This document shows positions 51,248 through 60,203 of a DNA stretch of 64,000 nucleotides, piece by piece; within the stretch, counting starts at the first letter, position 1, and each line of letters opens with the position of its first letter. The stretch comes from Marinicella sediminis (GTDB lineage Bacteria > Pseudomonadota > Gammaproteobacteria > Xanthomonadales > Marinicellaceae). The notes below the pieces were generated by a model that was not told the origin of the DNA, ran no database searches, and worked only from the letters and a program-made list of their open reading frames with translations. The translations under genes and the position numbers were made by a program. Location of the stretch: the NCBI RefSeq assembly GCF_002000055.1, contig NZ_MVBD01000012.1, forward strand, positions 1 to 64,000, written 5' to 3'.

Positions 51248-53526
51248 TGTTAGACGCCCATTTAGATCAAAGTATCAATAAAATATACAAGCTGGCCAGA
51301 AAGAATCGCCACGAATTGCTGACCATGGAGCACCTGATGTTGGCTTTGCTGGAGAATCAGCATGCCGCCATCGTGCTTGACGCCGTAGGTGCAGACAAAC
51401 AATTACTGCAACAAGAGCTTGAAGTGTTGATCAATCAACATGTCAAAATTCTCCCCGCAGACTCTGATTTAGAAACCCAACCCACCCTGGCCTTCCGACG
51501 GGTTATCCAACGGGCGATATACTCGGCCCAATCGGCTGAATTAAAACAGGTAACCGGCGACCGTGTCCTGGTGGCCATGTTTGATGAAATGGATTCACAT
51601 GTGGTTTACCTGTTGAACAAACAAGGCATCAGTCGGTTTGATGTGGTCAGAACCATTGCCCATGGAGGCGACCTGGATGCCAGTGGTAATGATGAAGAGC
51701 ATACTGAACAAGGCGGTGAAGCCCTCGCAGAAACTGAACAGAAAGAATCTGGCAAAGAATACCTGGTTGATTTAAATGCCAAGGCCCAAAAAGGCTTGAT
51801 CGATCCTTTGATAGGCCGTAAACCAGAAGTCAACCGCATGATTCAAATTCTCATGAGGCGTTCAAAAAACAACCCGTTATTGGTTGGTGAACCTGGCGTA
51901 GGAAAAACCGCCATTGCTGAAGGCCTGGCCTATAACATAGTCAATCAGGATGTTCCAGATGTGATGAAGGATGCTCATGTTTTTGCTCTGGACCTGGGAG
52001 CCTTATTGGCCGGAACCAAATACCGTGGGGATTTTGAAAAAAGACTCAAAGCGGTCATCAAATACATCAAAAACATTGAACATGCCATCATGTTCATCGA
52101 TGAGATTCATACAATCATTGGCGCAGGTGCCGTATCAGGTGGTTCGCTTGATGCTTCAAACCTGCTGAAACCGGCCTTAAGTAAAGGCGCGCTCAGATGC
52201 ATAGGAGCCACCACCCAGGATGAAGTGAGGAATGTCTTTGATCGGGACCGCGCACTGTCCAGGCGTTTTCAGAAAATCACCATTTCTGAGCCCACACACG
52301 ATGAGGCTGTGGACATCATCAAAGGTCTGCAACCACATTTTGAACACTATCATGGCGTGAGTTATGACGACAAAGCCATTGAAGCTTCCGTTAAACTGTC
52401 GGCAAAGCACATCAGTGATAAGTTCTTACCAGACAAGGCCATCGATGCCATCGATGAAGCAGGCTCCTGGCAGAAAATCAACAACCTGCAGGATCAGGTG
52501 ATTTCTGACATCGACATCAAGCGGGTGGTGGCTTCCATTGCCAAAATACCGGTTGATGAATTGAATCAGGAGGATGGTCAGCGCCTGCAATCCATTGAAC
52601 GCAACTTGCAGCATGTCATATTCGGTCAGGATGAAGCCATTGATATCCTGGCATCGGCCATCAAAATGGCTCGTGCCGGACTGAACCGGGATAACCGCAC
52701 GGTGGCCAACCTGATTTTCGCAGGTCCTACGGGTGTGGGTAAAACCGAAGTTGTCAAACAACTGTCCCATCATCTGGGCCTTAAGTTAATTCGCTTTGAC
52801 ATGTCAGAATACATGGAGCCTCATACAGTGGCTAAAATGATTGGCGCGCCTCCAGGCTATGTTGGACATGAACAAGGCGGGTTACTGACCGATAAGGTTC
52901 ACCAGACTCCACACAGCATCGTGTTACTTGACGAAATAGAGAAAGCACATCCGGATGTCATGAACATCCTCTTGCAAGTGATGGACAACGGCAAACTGAC
53001 TGATTCAAATGGCCGCGAAACCGACTTCAGAAATGTGCTGTTGGTGATGACCACCAACATTGGAGCCACCACCCTGAGTCAAAACAGTTTTGGTTTTGTA
53101 GACCAGGACCGCAGCTCTGATGCCATGATTGAATTAAACCGGTTCTTTTCACCTGAATTCAGAAACCGAGTTGATGCCATCGTTCCATTCAAGTCACTGG
53201 AGCGGCAACACATCGAGAAAATTGTCGACAAAATCATCATCGAGCTGGAACAACAGCTGGTAGACCCAGGCATCACATTCAGCCTCAATGCCCAGGCGAG
53301 GATTTGGTTGGTTGACAAGGGACACAATCCCGAGATGGGGGCCAGACCCATGCAACGTGCCATTGATCAATACATCAAAAAACCATTGGTGGATGAAATT
53401 TTGTTTGGGAAGTTGAAACGGGGCGGATTGGTCAAAATCAATGTCATCAACGATGCCCTTAATTTTGAGGTTATCCCCAGTACATTGCTGTTGTCTTCAA
53501 TTGAAGAAAGTCCAACCGCACACTGA
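51247..53526 (+). CDS. clpA: ATP-dependent Clp protease ATP-binding subunit ClpA
   Basis: The 759-residue product is ClpA: N-domain (about 1-140), first AAA module with GEPGVGKT and the second with GPTGVGKTE, Walker B segments IMFIDEIHTI and VLLDEIEKAHPDV, and the IGA/ClpP-contact loop region. No middle ClpB-type coiled coil is present, so it is ClpA and not ClpB. The ATG at 51247 has GGAGG eight bases upstream and shares its first base with the clpS stop. An ORF start at 51226 (GTG) is inside clpS and discounted. Confidence 0.97.
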   Translation: MLDAHLDQSINKIYKLARKNRHELLTMEHLMLALLENQHAAIVLDAVGADKQLLQQELEVLINQHVKILPADSDLETQPTLAFRRVIQRAIYSAQSAELKQVTGDRVLVAMFDEMDSHVVYLLNKQGISRFDVVRTIAHGGDLDASGNDEEHTEQGGEALAETEQKESGKEYLVDLNAKAQKGLIDPLIGRKPEVNRMIQILMRRSKNNPLLVGEPGVGKTAIAEGLAYNIVNQDVPDVMKDAHVFALDLGALLAGTKYRGDFEKRLKAVIKYIKNIEHAIMFIDEIHTIIGAGAVSGGSLDASNLLKPALSKGALRCIGATTQDEVRNVFDRDRALSRRFQKITISEPTHDEAVDIIKGLQPHFEHYHGVSYDDKAIEASVKLSAKHISDKFLPDKAIDAIDEAGSWQKINNLQDQVISDIDIKRVVASIAKIPVDELNQEDGQRLQSIERNLQHVIFGQDEAIDILASAIKMARAGLNRDNRTVANLIFAGPTGVGKTEVVKQLSHHLGLKLIRFDMSEYMEPHTVAKMIGAPPGYVGHEQGGLLTDKVHQTPHSIVLLDEIEKAHPDVMNILLQVMDNGKLTDSNGRETDFRNVLLVMTTNIGATTLSQNSFGFVDQDRSSDAMIELNRFFSPEFRNRVDAIVPFKSLERQHIEKIVDKIIIELEQQLVDPGITFSLNAQARIWLVDKGHNPEMGARPMQRAIDQYIKKPLVDEILFGKLKRGGLVKINVINDALNFEVIPSTLLLSSIEESPTAH

Positions 53527-53534
53527 CGGTTGGA

Positions 53535-53753
53535 TTATTTGCTGCGGAAGGTAATGCGGCCTTTGCTCAGGTCGTAAGGAGTCAGCTCAACTGTCACCGT
53601 GTCACCTGTGAGGATTCTGATGTAATGTTTACGCATACGACCTGAAATGTGTGCGGTCACAATGTGACCGTTTTCCAGCTCTACCCGAAACATGGTATTT
53701 GGTAATGTGTCGATGACTTTACCTTGTAATTCAATTACGTCTTCTTTCGCCAT
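53535..53753 (-). CDS. infA: translation initiation factor IF-1
   Basis: The 72-residue product is a complete IF-1 with the OB-fold segments [53 protein letters not shown] and [18 protein letters not shown]-1 binds the 30S A site and is essential. An upstream in-frame start (53807) lies in the promoter; the ATG at 53753 gives the standard N-terminus. It is convergent with clpA across 8 bases, as in many gammaproteobacteria. Confidence 0.98.
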   Translation of the reverse strand: MAKEDVIELQGKVIDTLPNTMFRVELENGHIVTAHISGRMRKHYIRILTGDTVTVELTPYDLSKGRITFRSK

Positions 53754-53773
53754 TAATCTATTGAATAAAAAAA

Positions 53774-53805
53774 CGCGTATTCTAGCAGAAATACACGTTT
53801 TGTGC
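53774..53805 (-). promoter_or_regulatory. infA promoter
   Basis: Minus strand: a weak -35 TGCACA, a 16-base spacer and -10 TAGAAT (53784-53779) followed by ACGCG (to 53774). The GC-rich discriminator suggests stringent control. Confidence 0.5.
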
Positions 53806-53841
53806 ATAAAACAATTGCCTGACTGTTCAGCCAGGGTTCAT

Positions 53842-55743
53842 TCATTCCAATCCGTTTGCAAATATCAGGTCATCATCAAAGAAAGGAACTAGTGAATTAA
53901 CCTGTAATGAACCCGCTTTGATTCCCTCCATTGGTGTCAAGCTTAACTGACCTTCGACAGGAGGAGCGGCGGTAGTGAATGAAAAACTGTACAACGTTCC
54001 CCAGTTAAGTGTGTTATCCGACGGGGCTTCTAACACCATCTCCCCGCCCACATGATTGACCGTCCAATCATTTCCGGTGTTTTCATCCACATCTGAAAAC
54101 TCGAGGTTATTGACTGGTAAAGAATCGTGCATAGCTATGCGAACAGCTTCAATCTGTGGATCATAATCATGGTTTTCCACCATGTAGTTATAGCGATACT
54201 GCCCACCACCCAGGTCATCTATTTTGACAGCCACCGTAAGGCTGCCTTTGCTTTTATTTTCAATTCTGGTGGACGCTTCGTTATTGATTAAGTCAATGGT
54301 ATTGGGTGCCACATACTGGTCACTGGCTGGTCCGTTCTGAAATCCGCCTGTTTCACTGAACAACCAATTGTCACCCGCTGGTGTGATCAGGTATTCCTTG
54401 TAGCCCATGGTATTAAAAATATTGATGTCATCACGAATGATATACCAGGCAGACACGTAATACTTCGCCCCGGCTACACCCAGGTCGGATTCCTGGACTA
54501 CCATGCGATTCTCAGCAGATCCATCAGAGTTGGTTTCCTGACTGCCATTACAATCCTGATCGAAAAATGAACAATCTTCTTGCCAGGTTCCGGCTTTGGC
54601 ATTGATTTCGGTGTTACTGAAATTCGGGTTACTGAATGTTCTGGGGCCCAGTGAACGCGGCGAGTCGTTGTTGCCCATTCCATACACATCTTCACACCCG
54701 GGCCACAAAATATGGCCATCCTGACAATTGATGGTACAGTTGCTGTTGATCGTCAAAAAGGCATGTTTAACACCAGAAACACCAATCTGCTCAAATCGAC
54801 CGTCAATTTCACGGTACATATTCCAGATTAAAAATGGATGCTGGGCATTGTTATACGGAGGAAAAGTGCCGGAAAATTTCGTGTACCACGCCACATCGGC
54901 GTCATCCAGACCACCCACATTTTTCAAAGTCGCAGATGGAGTGACCACAATCGAACCATTGTTTAAATGCCTGTACTGTCTGGCGGACATGGCAATCAAA
55001 GCCACATCAGCTTGGGGGTCATTGGTACCTGGGCCAGGCCACTTAGGCCGTTGTGCACAGGAAGATCCTTCAACTGAGTTGATGTCTGTAAAACCTTCAG
55101 CAGGTATCACCAAGTTGGATTCAATATGAGCCTGAGCCACCACAGTTCCGGCTAATCTTGGCTCCCCCAAAAGGTTAGCTAATTCAGCTGTCATAGACAC
55201 ATCAATGTTCTTCATCACCAACAATTCATTGGCTTTATCCAGAATGGTGTGGATGTGATGAAATTCAAACAACACCTGACCCTGGTCATTAACCATCTCA
55301 AACCCCAGTAAATCAGAGCTGGTCTTGGCCTGTTCTGATGCCCTGAGGGTCAAACCATTGAAATACACAGTCTGTCCGCTGCGGTGTAATGAAAATTCTC
55401 CATCGAGTACATAACTACCCTGATCAGCTCCGACCAGAACACCATAAGGAACCTTCAGATCTATGCCACTGAATGGTTTGATGTCCATGATGTATTGACT
55501 TTCAGACCAATGACCTGCTTGCCGTGTATCGACACCGTTGACCTGAATGTCCAGATCATCAAGCATGCCATAAAAAAACTGCAGATTGACTTGACCACCA
55601 TCGGCATGCCATCGCTTATTGATTTCGGCTGATTTGTTGCTGTCTTCAAGGCGATCAAGCCAGGGGGGCAACCCTGCATGCAACATCATCGGGAACAAAC
55701 CACTCAATACTACTGCTAACAAACCTATACGCATCGCCTTCAT
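53842..55743 (-). CDS. secreted protein with C-terminal IFANGLE tail, unknown function
   Basis: Not assigned to a family. The 633-residue product has a signal peptide (about residues 1-23) and a large extracellular-looking body with repeated aromatic and Asn/Asp-rich stretches, several Cys pairs around residues 230-410 (for example NSNCTINCQDG and EDCSFFDQDC) and little hydrophobicity. It ends DDDLIFANGLE. A similar IFxxGFE-like tail occurs at the ends of many secreted proteins of Xanthomonadales and Marinicella, from memory, and may be a sorting or secretion tag. A -10 TATAAT lies at 55769-55764. The type II secretion genes nearby could export it, which is inference. Confidence 0.7.
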   Translation of the reverse strand: MKAMRIGLLAVVLSGLFPMMLHAGLPPWLDRLEDSNKSAEINKRWHADGGQVNLQFFYGMLDDLDIQVNGVDTRQAGHWSESQYIMDIKPFSGIDLKVPYGVLVGADQGSYVLDGEFSLHRSGQTVYFNGLTLRASEQAKTSSDLLGFEMVNDQGQVLFEFHHIHTILDKANELLVMKNIDVSMTAELANLLGEPRLAGTVVAQAHIESNLVIPAEGFTDINSVEGSSCAQRPKWPGPGTNDPQADVALIAMSARQYRHLNNGSIVVTPSATLKNVGGLDDADVAWYTKFSGTFPPYNNAQHPFLIWNMYREIDGRFEQIGVSGVKHAFLTINSNCTINCQDGHILWPGCEDVYGMGNNDSPRSLGPRTFSNPNFSNTEINAKAGTWQEDCSFFDQDCNGSQETNSDGSAENRMVVQESDLGVAGAKYYVSAWYIIRDDINIFNTMGYKEYLITPAGDNWLFSETGGFQNGPASDQYVAPNTIDLINNEASTRIENKSKGSLTVAVKIDDLGGGQYRYNYMVENHDYDPQIEAVRIAMHDSLPVNNLEFSDVDENTGNDWTVNHVGGEMVLEAPSDNTLNWGTLYSFSFTTAAPPVEGQLSLTPMEGIKAGSLQVNSLVPFFDDDLIFANGLE

Positions 55744-55763
55744 CCAACTTCAATTGACCAATG

Positions 55764-55769
55764 ATTATA
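55764..55769 (-). promoter_or_regulatory. -10 box of the IFANGLE-tail protein gene
   Basis: A perfect TATAAT on the minus strand, about 20 bases before the start codon; the -35 is weak. Confidence 0.45.
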
Positions 55770-55813
55770 TCGAATGATTCTTACTGACACATTAAAAATT
55801 TAAGGAATGGTGC

Positions 55814-56482
55814 TCAGGTTCGCCAATCCACAGGCTTTTTGTGATGGAGTTCTAAAAATTCATTGCATTTTGAGAAATGTTGACACCCCAGAAACCCACG
55901 GTGCGCTGACAGAGGCGATGGGTGTGGCGCTTTCAGCAACAGATGTTTGCTTTCATCAATCGCCTGACCTTTGCGTTGGGCGTAGGCGCCCCACAGCATA
56001 AACACCACATGATCTCTTTGCATACTGATCAATTCAATGACTTGATCCGTGAAGCGTTCCCAACCTTGTTGCTGATGACTCGCCGGGCGGGCCTGTTCAA
56101 CGGTGAGCACACTGTTCAGCAACAACACGCCCTGTGCTGCCCAACTGGTCAGATCAGGTGAGCCATTTTCAACACCCAGATCCTGATTAAGCTCCTTGAA
56201 TATATTGACCAGTGACGGGGGCGTCTTGACTTCAGGAGGAACCGAAAAACTCAAACCATGAGCCTGTCCGGGACCATGATAAGGGTCCTGACCCAGAATA
56301 ACCACCTTGACCTGATCAAGTGGCGTGCTGTTTAAGGCGTTGAAAATCAGCGGGCCAGGTGGATAAATGATTTTGCCCAACTGCTTTTCTGACAACAGAA
56401 ATTGTCGCAGTGTGTGCATGTAAGTTGCATCAAATTCGGCTTGCAGGTGAGACAGCCAGCTGGGATGGAGTTGGGCAGTCAT
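55814..56482 (-). CDS. ung: uracil-DNA glycosylase
   Basis: Ung removes uracil from DNA. The 222-residue product has the catalytic-water motif [27 protein letters not shown], and the leucine-loop [14 protein letters not shown]. Length and order are those of the family-1 enzyme. The ATG overlaps the stop of the response-regulator gene upstream (ATGA), so the two are translated together; there is no obvious functional link. Confidence 0.98.
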   Translation of the reverse strand: MTAQLHPSWLSHLQAEFDATYMHTLRQFLLSEKQLGKIIYPPGPLIFNALNSTPLDQVKVVILGQDPYHGPGQAHGLSFSVPPEVKTPPSLVNIFKELNQDLGVENGSPDLTSWAAQGVLLLNSVLTVEQARPASHQQQGWERFTDQVIELISMQRDHVVFMLWGAYAQRKGQAIDESKHLLLKAPHPSPLSAHRGFLGCQHFSKCNEFLELHHKKPVDWRT

Positions 56483-57285
56483 TCAGTGCCGGTCTTTTCC
56501 CTGTGGAATTGTGTGAACCTGATCTGGAATTTTATTTTTTTCACCAATGCTTCCTGGTTAACCGGCTTGCCGATCAGGTCATTGGCCCCAAGGTGAAGAA
56601 TCTGTTTTTGATTTTCTGTATTTTCATCACCGGTCATGATCACAAAAGGCATTTCAATTTTATCCAGCCCCAGATCAGATCGCACATAATCCAGGATTTC
56701 CAGGGCTGTCTCGTTATTTTTCAGGTAATAGTCCGTCAACACCAATTCAAACTGATCATAGGCCGATTTCCGATTCGGAATGATTGCTTTGGCATCTGTC
56801 ACACTGAGGGTATGGGTGATGTCCAGGTGGTGGTTTTGCAACAGTTTTTTGGTGGCATGTGCAACCACTGCTGAATCCTCGATGTAAAGAATTTTACCAT
56901 TGATCTGATCATCAGGTCTCAACAGCCCACGGAGAAATATCTCCAGGCCTTTCTGACCGGCTGCTTTGTCGATGTAGTCAGTAACATCGCTGCTCATGAT
57001 CCGCTCCTGAACCCGCGAATCAACATCGCCAGAGACAATGATCACTGGCAAATAGTGTAAATTTTCCCTGACATACTGGCAAATCTTGGTACCGTCGTCG
57101 TCACTCAGTCGCAATGCAGAGATGATCAGATCAACCCGTCCGGCTTGCAATTTCTCAATGGCTTGCTCAACAGTCTCAACAGCAATCACATCGGTGTAAG
57201 GCCGGATTTTTTTGACCAGTTTTTCAGTCAGTTTACGGGCCAGTTTAGACGAGTCAGCTATCAGAACTTTTTGGGATTCACTCAT
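56479..57285 (-). CDS. double-receiver response regulator with degenerate first domain
   Basis: The 268-residue product contains two receiver domains and no output domain. In domain 1 the phospho-acceptor Asp of the usual LDLxMP motif is replaced by Ala ([13 protein letters not shown]), so it cannot be phosphorylated there; the following VIIVSGD is kept. Domain 2 keeps an intact acceptor ([11 protein letters not shown]), the VIMTGDE and the lysine of GKPV. It resembles stand-alone signalling adaptors such as those in chemotaxis-like or PilZ-type pathways. The ATG at 57285 (MSESQKV) is used; the frame extends upstream to 57327. It overlaps ung. Confidence 0.85.
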   Translation of the reverse strand: MSESQKVLIADSSKLARKLTEKLVKKIRPYTDVIAVETVEQAIEKLQAGRVDLIISALRLSDDDGTKICQYVRENLHYLPVIIVSGDVDSRVQERIMSSDVTDYIDKAAGQKGLEIFLRGLLRPDDQINGKILYIEDSAVVAHATKKLLQNHHLDITHTLSVTDAKAIIPNRKSAYDQFELVLTDYYLKNNETALEILDYVRSDLGLDKIEMPFVIMTGDENTENQKQILHLGANDLIGKPVNQEALVKKIKFQIRFTQFHREKTGTE

Positions 57286-57371
57286 GAGGTCATTGTACAC
57301 CAAACACAGCCGTTTCTTACAACACATGTTTATTTTTGTCGGTCAGTTCTCAATTAGAACAGCAGTCTGCG

Positions 57372-58307
57372 TCACAGTGTTCTGATGTGATTTGACGCAC
57401 TGAATCGGGCTCCCATCCAGGAGATCAGAATGGCCAGTAAAGCAAACACCATAGACTCATCCAGATGCGGGGTGCGTAACACAATCGTCTGCCCAAATGA
57501 ACGGGACAATTCAGCGATCGGAACTTCCATCCACCACACCGTCAACTGTAACATCAACAGTGCCACCACAGCGGCCAGCAATCCATAATAAAGTCCACCA
57601 TATAAAAACCGACGGCGGATTTGTCCAGGTGTGGCTCCCAGCATCTTCAGCAAACTGATTTCTTTTTTGTGGGCAGACACTTCACTGCCTATGGTATGGC
57701 TGAGAAAGACCAGCACAATAATCAAAAAAACAGCGATACTTGCCTGCATCAGATAGTAAAAAGCCTGCGTCAGGGTTTTCAATTGATTGAACCAGTCGGC
57801 ATCAAAACTCACATAATCAATGTCAGGTCTGAGCTGTAAGGCCTGCACCAGAGCCTGCAACTGATCACTGGTGGCATTGGGGTGTGGCTGCAGCAGTAAT
57901 TGATCAGGAAGTTCATATTCATCAATGATGTCAATAATTTGATTTAACTGAGGGTCATCATTCAGGTTGTCTTTGATGGTTTGGTTATCCACCATGACCA
58001 CTTCAGTGATCAGTTTTCGCTCATTCAGATCATGTTGCAAAGCAGTCAATTCATTGGCATCAAGGCCTTTCTGCAGAAACACCGCCACGCTTCCCTGACC
58101 TCGCCAACGGTCTTCTACTTCAGTGAAGTTTTGCCACAACGTCCACATCACCAACGGCAGGTAAAAGCAAATGGCCAGGGTAATCACCGTAAAGAGGCTG
58201 GACAGCGGTGTCTGCAAGGGCATGAGCACACCTTCCAGCATGGCCCGTTGATGACCCCGTAACCACTTCAGCACCCCACTGGGTTTGTGTTTGATCAATT
58301 GATTCAT
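57372..58307 (-). CDS. ftsX: cell-division ABC transporter permease FtsX
   Basis: The 311-residue product is FtsX: a cytoplasmic N-terminal extension, a first helix (about residues 37-58), a large extracytoplasmic loop, three further helices near the C-terminus and the conserved SHTIGSEVSAHKKEISLLKMLGATPGQIRRRF coupling segment. With FtsE it forms the divisome complex that activates peptidoglycan hydrolases. The ATG overlaps the ftsE stop (ATGA). Confidence 0.95.
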   Translation of the reverse strand: MNQLIKHKPSGVLKWLRGHQRAMLEGVLMPLQTPLSSLFTVITLAICFYLPLVMWTLWQNFTEVEDRWRGQGSVAVFLQKGLDANELTALQHDLNERKLITEVVMVDNQTIKDNLNDDPQLNQIIDIIDEYELPDQLLLQPHPNATSDQLQALVQALQLRPDIDYVSFDADWFNQLKTLTQAFYYLMQASIAVFLIIVLVFLSHTIGSEVSAHKKEISLLKMLGATPGQIRRRFLYGGLYYGLLAAVVALLMLQLTVWWMEVPIAELSRSFGQTIVLRTPHLDESMVFALLAILISWMGARFSASNHIRTL

Positions 58308-58975
58308 GCAGGTCGATAATCATCAATCAGTTGCCCGGAATCAAGCACCAAAACCCTTTTCCTCAGGCGCTTGATTAAAATCAAATCATGTGAAGCAATC
58401 AACACCGTGGTCCCTGACTCATTGATTTTCATGAAAATTTCCATCAATTCCAGAGACAAGTCCGGATCAAGGTTACCTGTGGGTTCATCTGCCAGCAGGA
58501 TATCCGGCTTGCTGACAATGGCTCTGGCAATCCCCACCCTTTGTTGTTGTCCACTGGATAATTGATCTGGGAAGTGATCCAGTTTGTCTTCCAACCCAAC
58601 TTGCTTGAGCACCACCCTGGCTTGTTTTTCACTGTCACTGCGACCATACCCCCTGATCAGCAGAGACAAAGCCACATTCTCCAAAATGGTGCGGTTTTCC
58701 AGTAACCGGTGATCTTGAAAAATCATTCCCAGGCTTTGCCGGTAAGCGGGTAATTGTTGTTCTTTTAATTGCCTGAGCTCAAATCCATTGACTTTCGCCT
58801 GACCGTAACTGATGTTTTCAATCTTCATGATCAGTTTCAAAATGGACGTTTTGCCTGCTCCGGAATGCCCGGTCAGGAACAACATTTCACCGGCATCCAC
58901 AGTGAAACTGACATCAGACAACGCTTTGCTGTGTTTGCCATAGGATTTGCTGACTCTGTTGAACTCGATGAGCAT
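58304..58975 (-). CDS. ftsE: cell-division ABC transporter ATPase FtsE
   Basis: The 223-residue product is a single ABC ATPase: Walker A LTGHSGAGKTSILK, Q loop GMIFQDHRLL, signature LSSGQQQRVGIARAI, Walker B ILLADEPTGNLD and the switch His in VLIASHDLI. Partner of FtsX. It starts 1 base after the gspF stop, so it is probably co-transcribed with the type II secretion genes, which is unusual: ftsE usually follows ftsY. Confidence 0.96.
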   Translation of the reverse strand: MLIEFNRVSKSYGKHSKALSDVSFTVDAGEMLFLTGHSGAGKTSILKLIMKIENISYGQAKVNGFELRQLKEQQLPAYRQSLGMIFQDHRLLENRTILENVALSLLIRGYGRSDSEKQARVVLKQVGLEDKLDHFPDQLSSGQQQRVGIARAIVSKPDILLADEPTGNLDPDLSLELMEIFMKINESGTTVLIASHDLILIKRLRKRVLVLDSGQLIDDYRPA

Positions 58976-58976
58976 A

Positions 58977-60197
58977 TCAGTTAATGATGGAATTGATCTG
59001 GAAAATTGGCAGCAGCATGGCCAGCACGATGAACAACACCATCATACCCACAAACAGTATGGCCAAGGGCTGCAATGCACCAATCAGTGTTTTTAACTTA
59101 TTCTCGACATCCTTTTCCTGCACCTTCGCGGTACGTTCCAGCATCTGACTGAGCTGTCCGCTTTGCTCACCGGAATGAACCAACTTAATACTCAGTGGTG
59201 GAAAGGCTCCGGTGTTTTGCATGGCCCGTGCCAGCCCACTGCCTTCCCGAACAGCTGAGGCAGTCTGCTCACAGGCCTGTTTCATGACCTGGTTACTGAC
59301 CACTTGCCTGGACAAGGACAAGGCCTGTACTATCGGTACCGCACTTTGAGTGAGTATACCCAGGGTTCGGGTAAACCGGGCAGCCTGTGCAGTCCTGACC
59401 AATCTTCCGATGAGGGGTAGTTTCAGCACCAGACGATGCCAACCCAGCTGAAACGGCGGGTGTTTTTGAAGGGCCAGAAAAGCCACCAACAACACACCAA
59501 TCCCCAGCAAGAGATACCAGCCATAAACAGCCAAAAAATCGCTGACATTGATCAACACCCGGGTCATGACTGGCAACTGGACCTGGGTACTCTCAAAGAC
59601 CTGAATCACTTTAGGCACGATGTATACCATCAATCCGGCCACTACGGCTACGGCGGTCATCACCAAAATCAAAGGGTAGATCAGTGCTGAAGTGGATTGC
59701 TTTTCCATGTCATCCCTGGTCTCCAGGTAATCTGCCAGTTGCAACAACACGGCTTGCAAATGACCTGATTGCTCCCCGGCTTCAACGCTGGTGGCCACCA
59801 ATTCATCAAAAGCCCGCGGAAAAATTCGCATTGCAGCAGCCAGTGACTGCCCTTCCATGACTTTGGCATGAATGGTGGTGAGGATGCGCTCGGTATTGCG
59901 ATGTTCACTTTGCTCTATCAGGGTTTGTAAAGCCTCATCCAGTGGCAGTCCTGCCTGTATCAGTGTAGCCAACTGCCTGATGAACAGCGGCAGTTCTGCT
60001 TTTTTCAACGACAATCGCTGCTGCCTGACTCCAGGGATTTCTGTTGAGGGGACAGATTCTCCCACCAACGATATGTGCACCGGTGTGAGCAAGCGGTCAC
60101 GCAACAGCTGTCTGGCCTGCTTTTCATTTTCAGCCTGGATGATGCCTTTCTTTTGTTTGCCAGCCTGGTCCAGTGATGTGTATTCAAATGCTTCCAT
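58977..60197 (-). CDS. gspF: type II secretion inner-membrane protein GspF
   Basis: The 406-residue product is GspF: two homologous T2SF domains (about residues 72-194 and 274-396), with signatures LAAAMRIFPRAFDELVATSVEAGEQSGHL and VHSGEQSGQLSQML, and three membrane helices (around 173-195, 222-243 and the C-terminus). It is the polytopic platform protein of the type II secretion machine. It lies 6 bases after gspE and is followed by ftsE and not by gspG. Confidence 0.95.
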   Translation of the reverse strand: MEAFEYTSLDQAGKQKKGIIQAENEKQARQLLRDRLLTPVHISLVGESVPSTEIPGVRQQRLSLKKAELPLFIRQLATLIQAGLPLDEALQTLIEQSEHRNTERILTTIHAKVMEGQSLAAAMRIFPRAFDELVATSVEAGEQSGHLQAVLLQLADYLETRDDMEKQSTSALIYPLILVMTAVAVVAGLMVYIVPKVIQVFESTQVQLPVMTRVLINVSDFLAVYGWYLLLGIGVLLVAFLALQKHPPFQLGWHRLVLKLPLIGRLVRTAQAARFTRTLGILTQSAVPIVQALSLSRQVVSNQVMKQACEQTASAVREGSGLARAMQNTGAFPPLSIKLVHSGEQSGQLSQMLERTAKVQEKDVENKLKTLIGALQPLAILFVGMMVLFIVLAMLLPIFQINSIIN

Positions 60198-60203
60198 GTG
60201 CCA

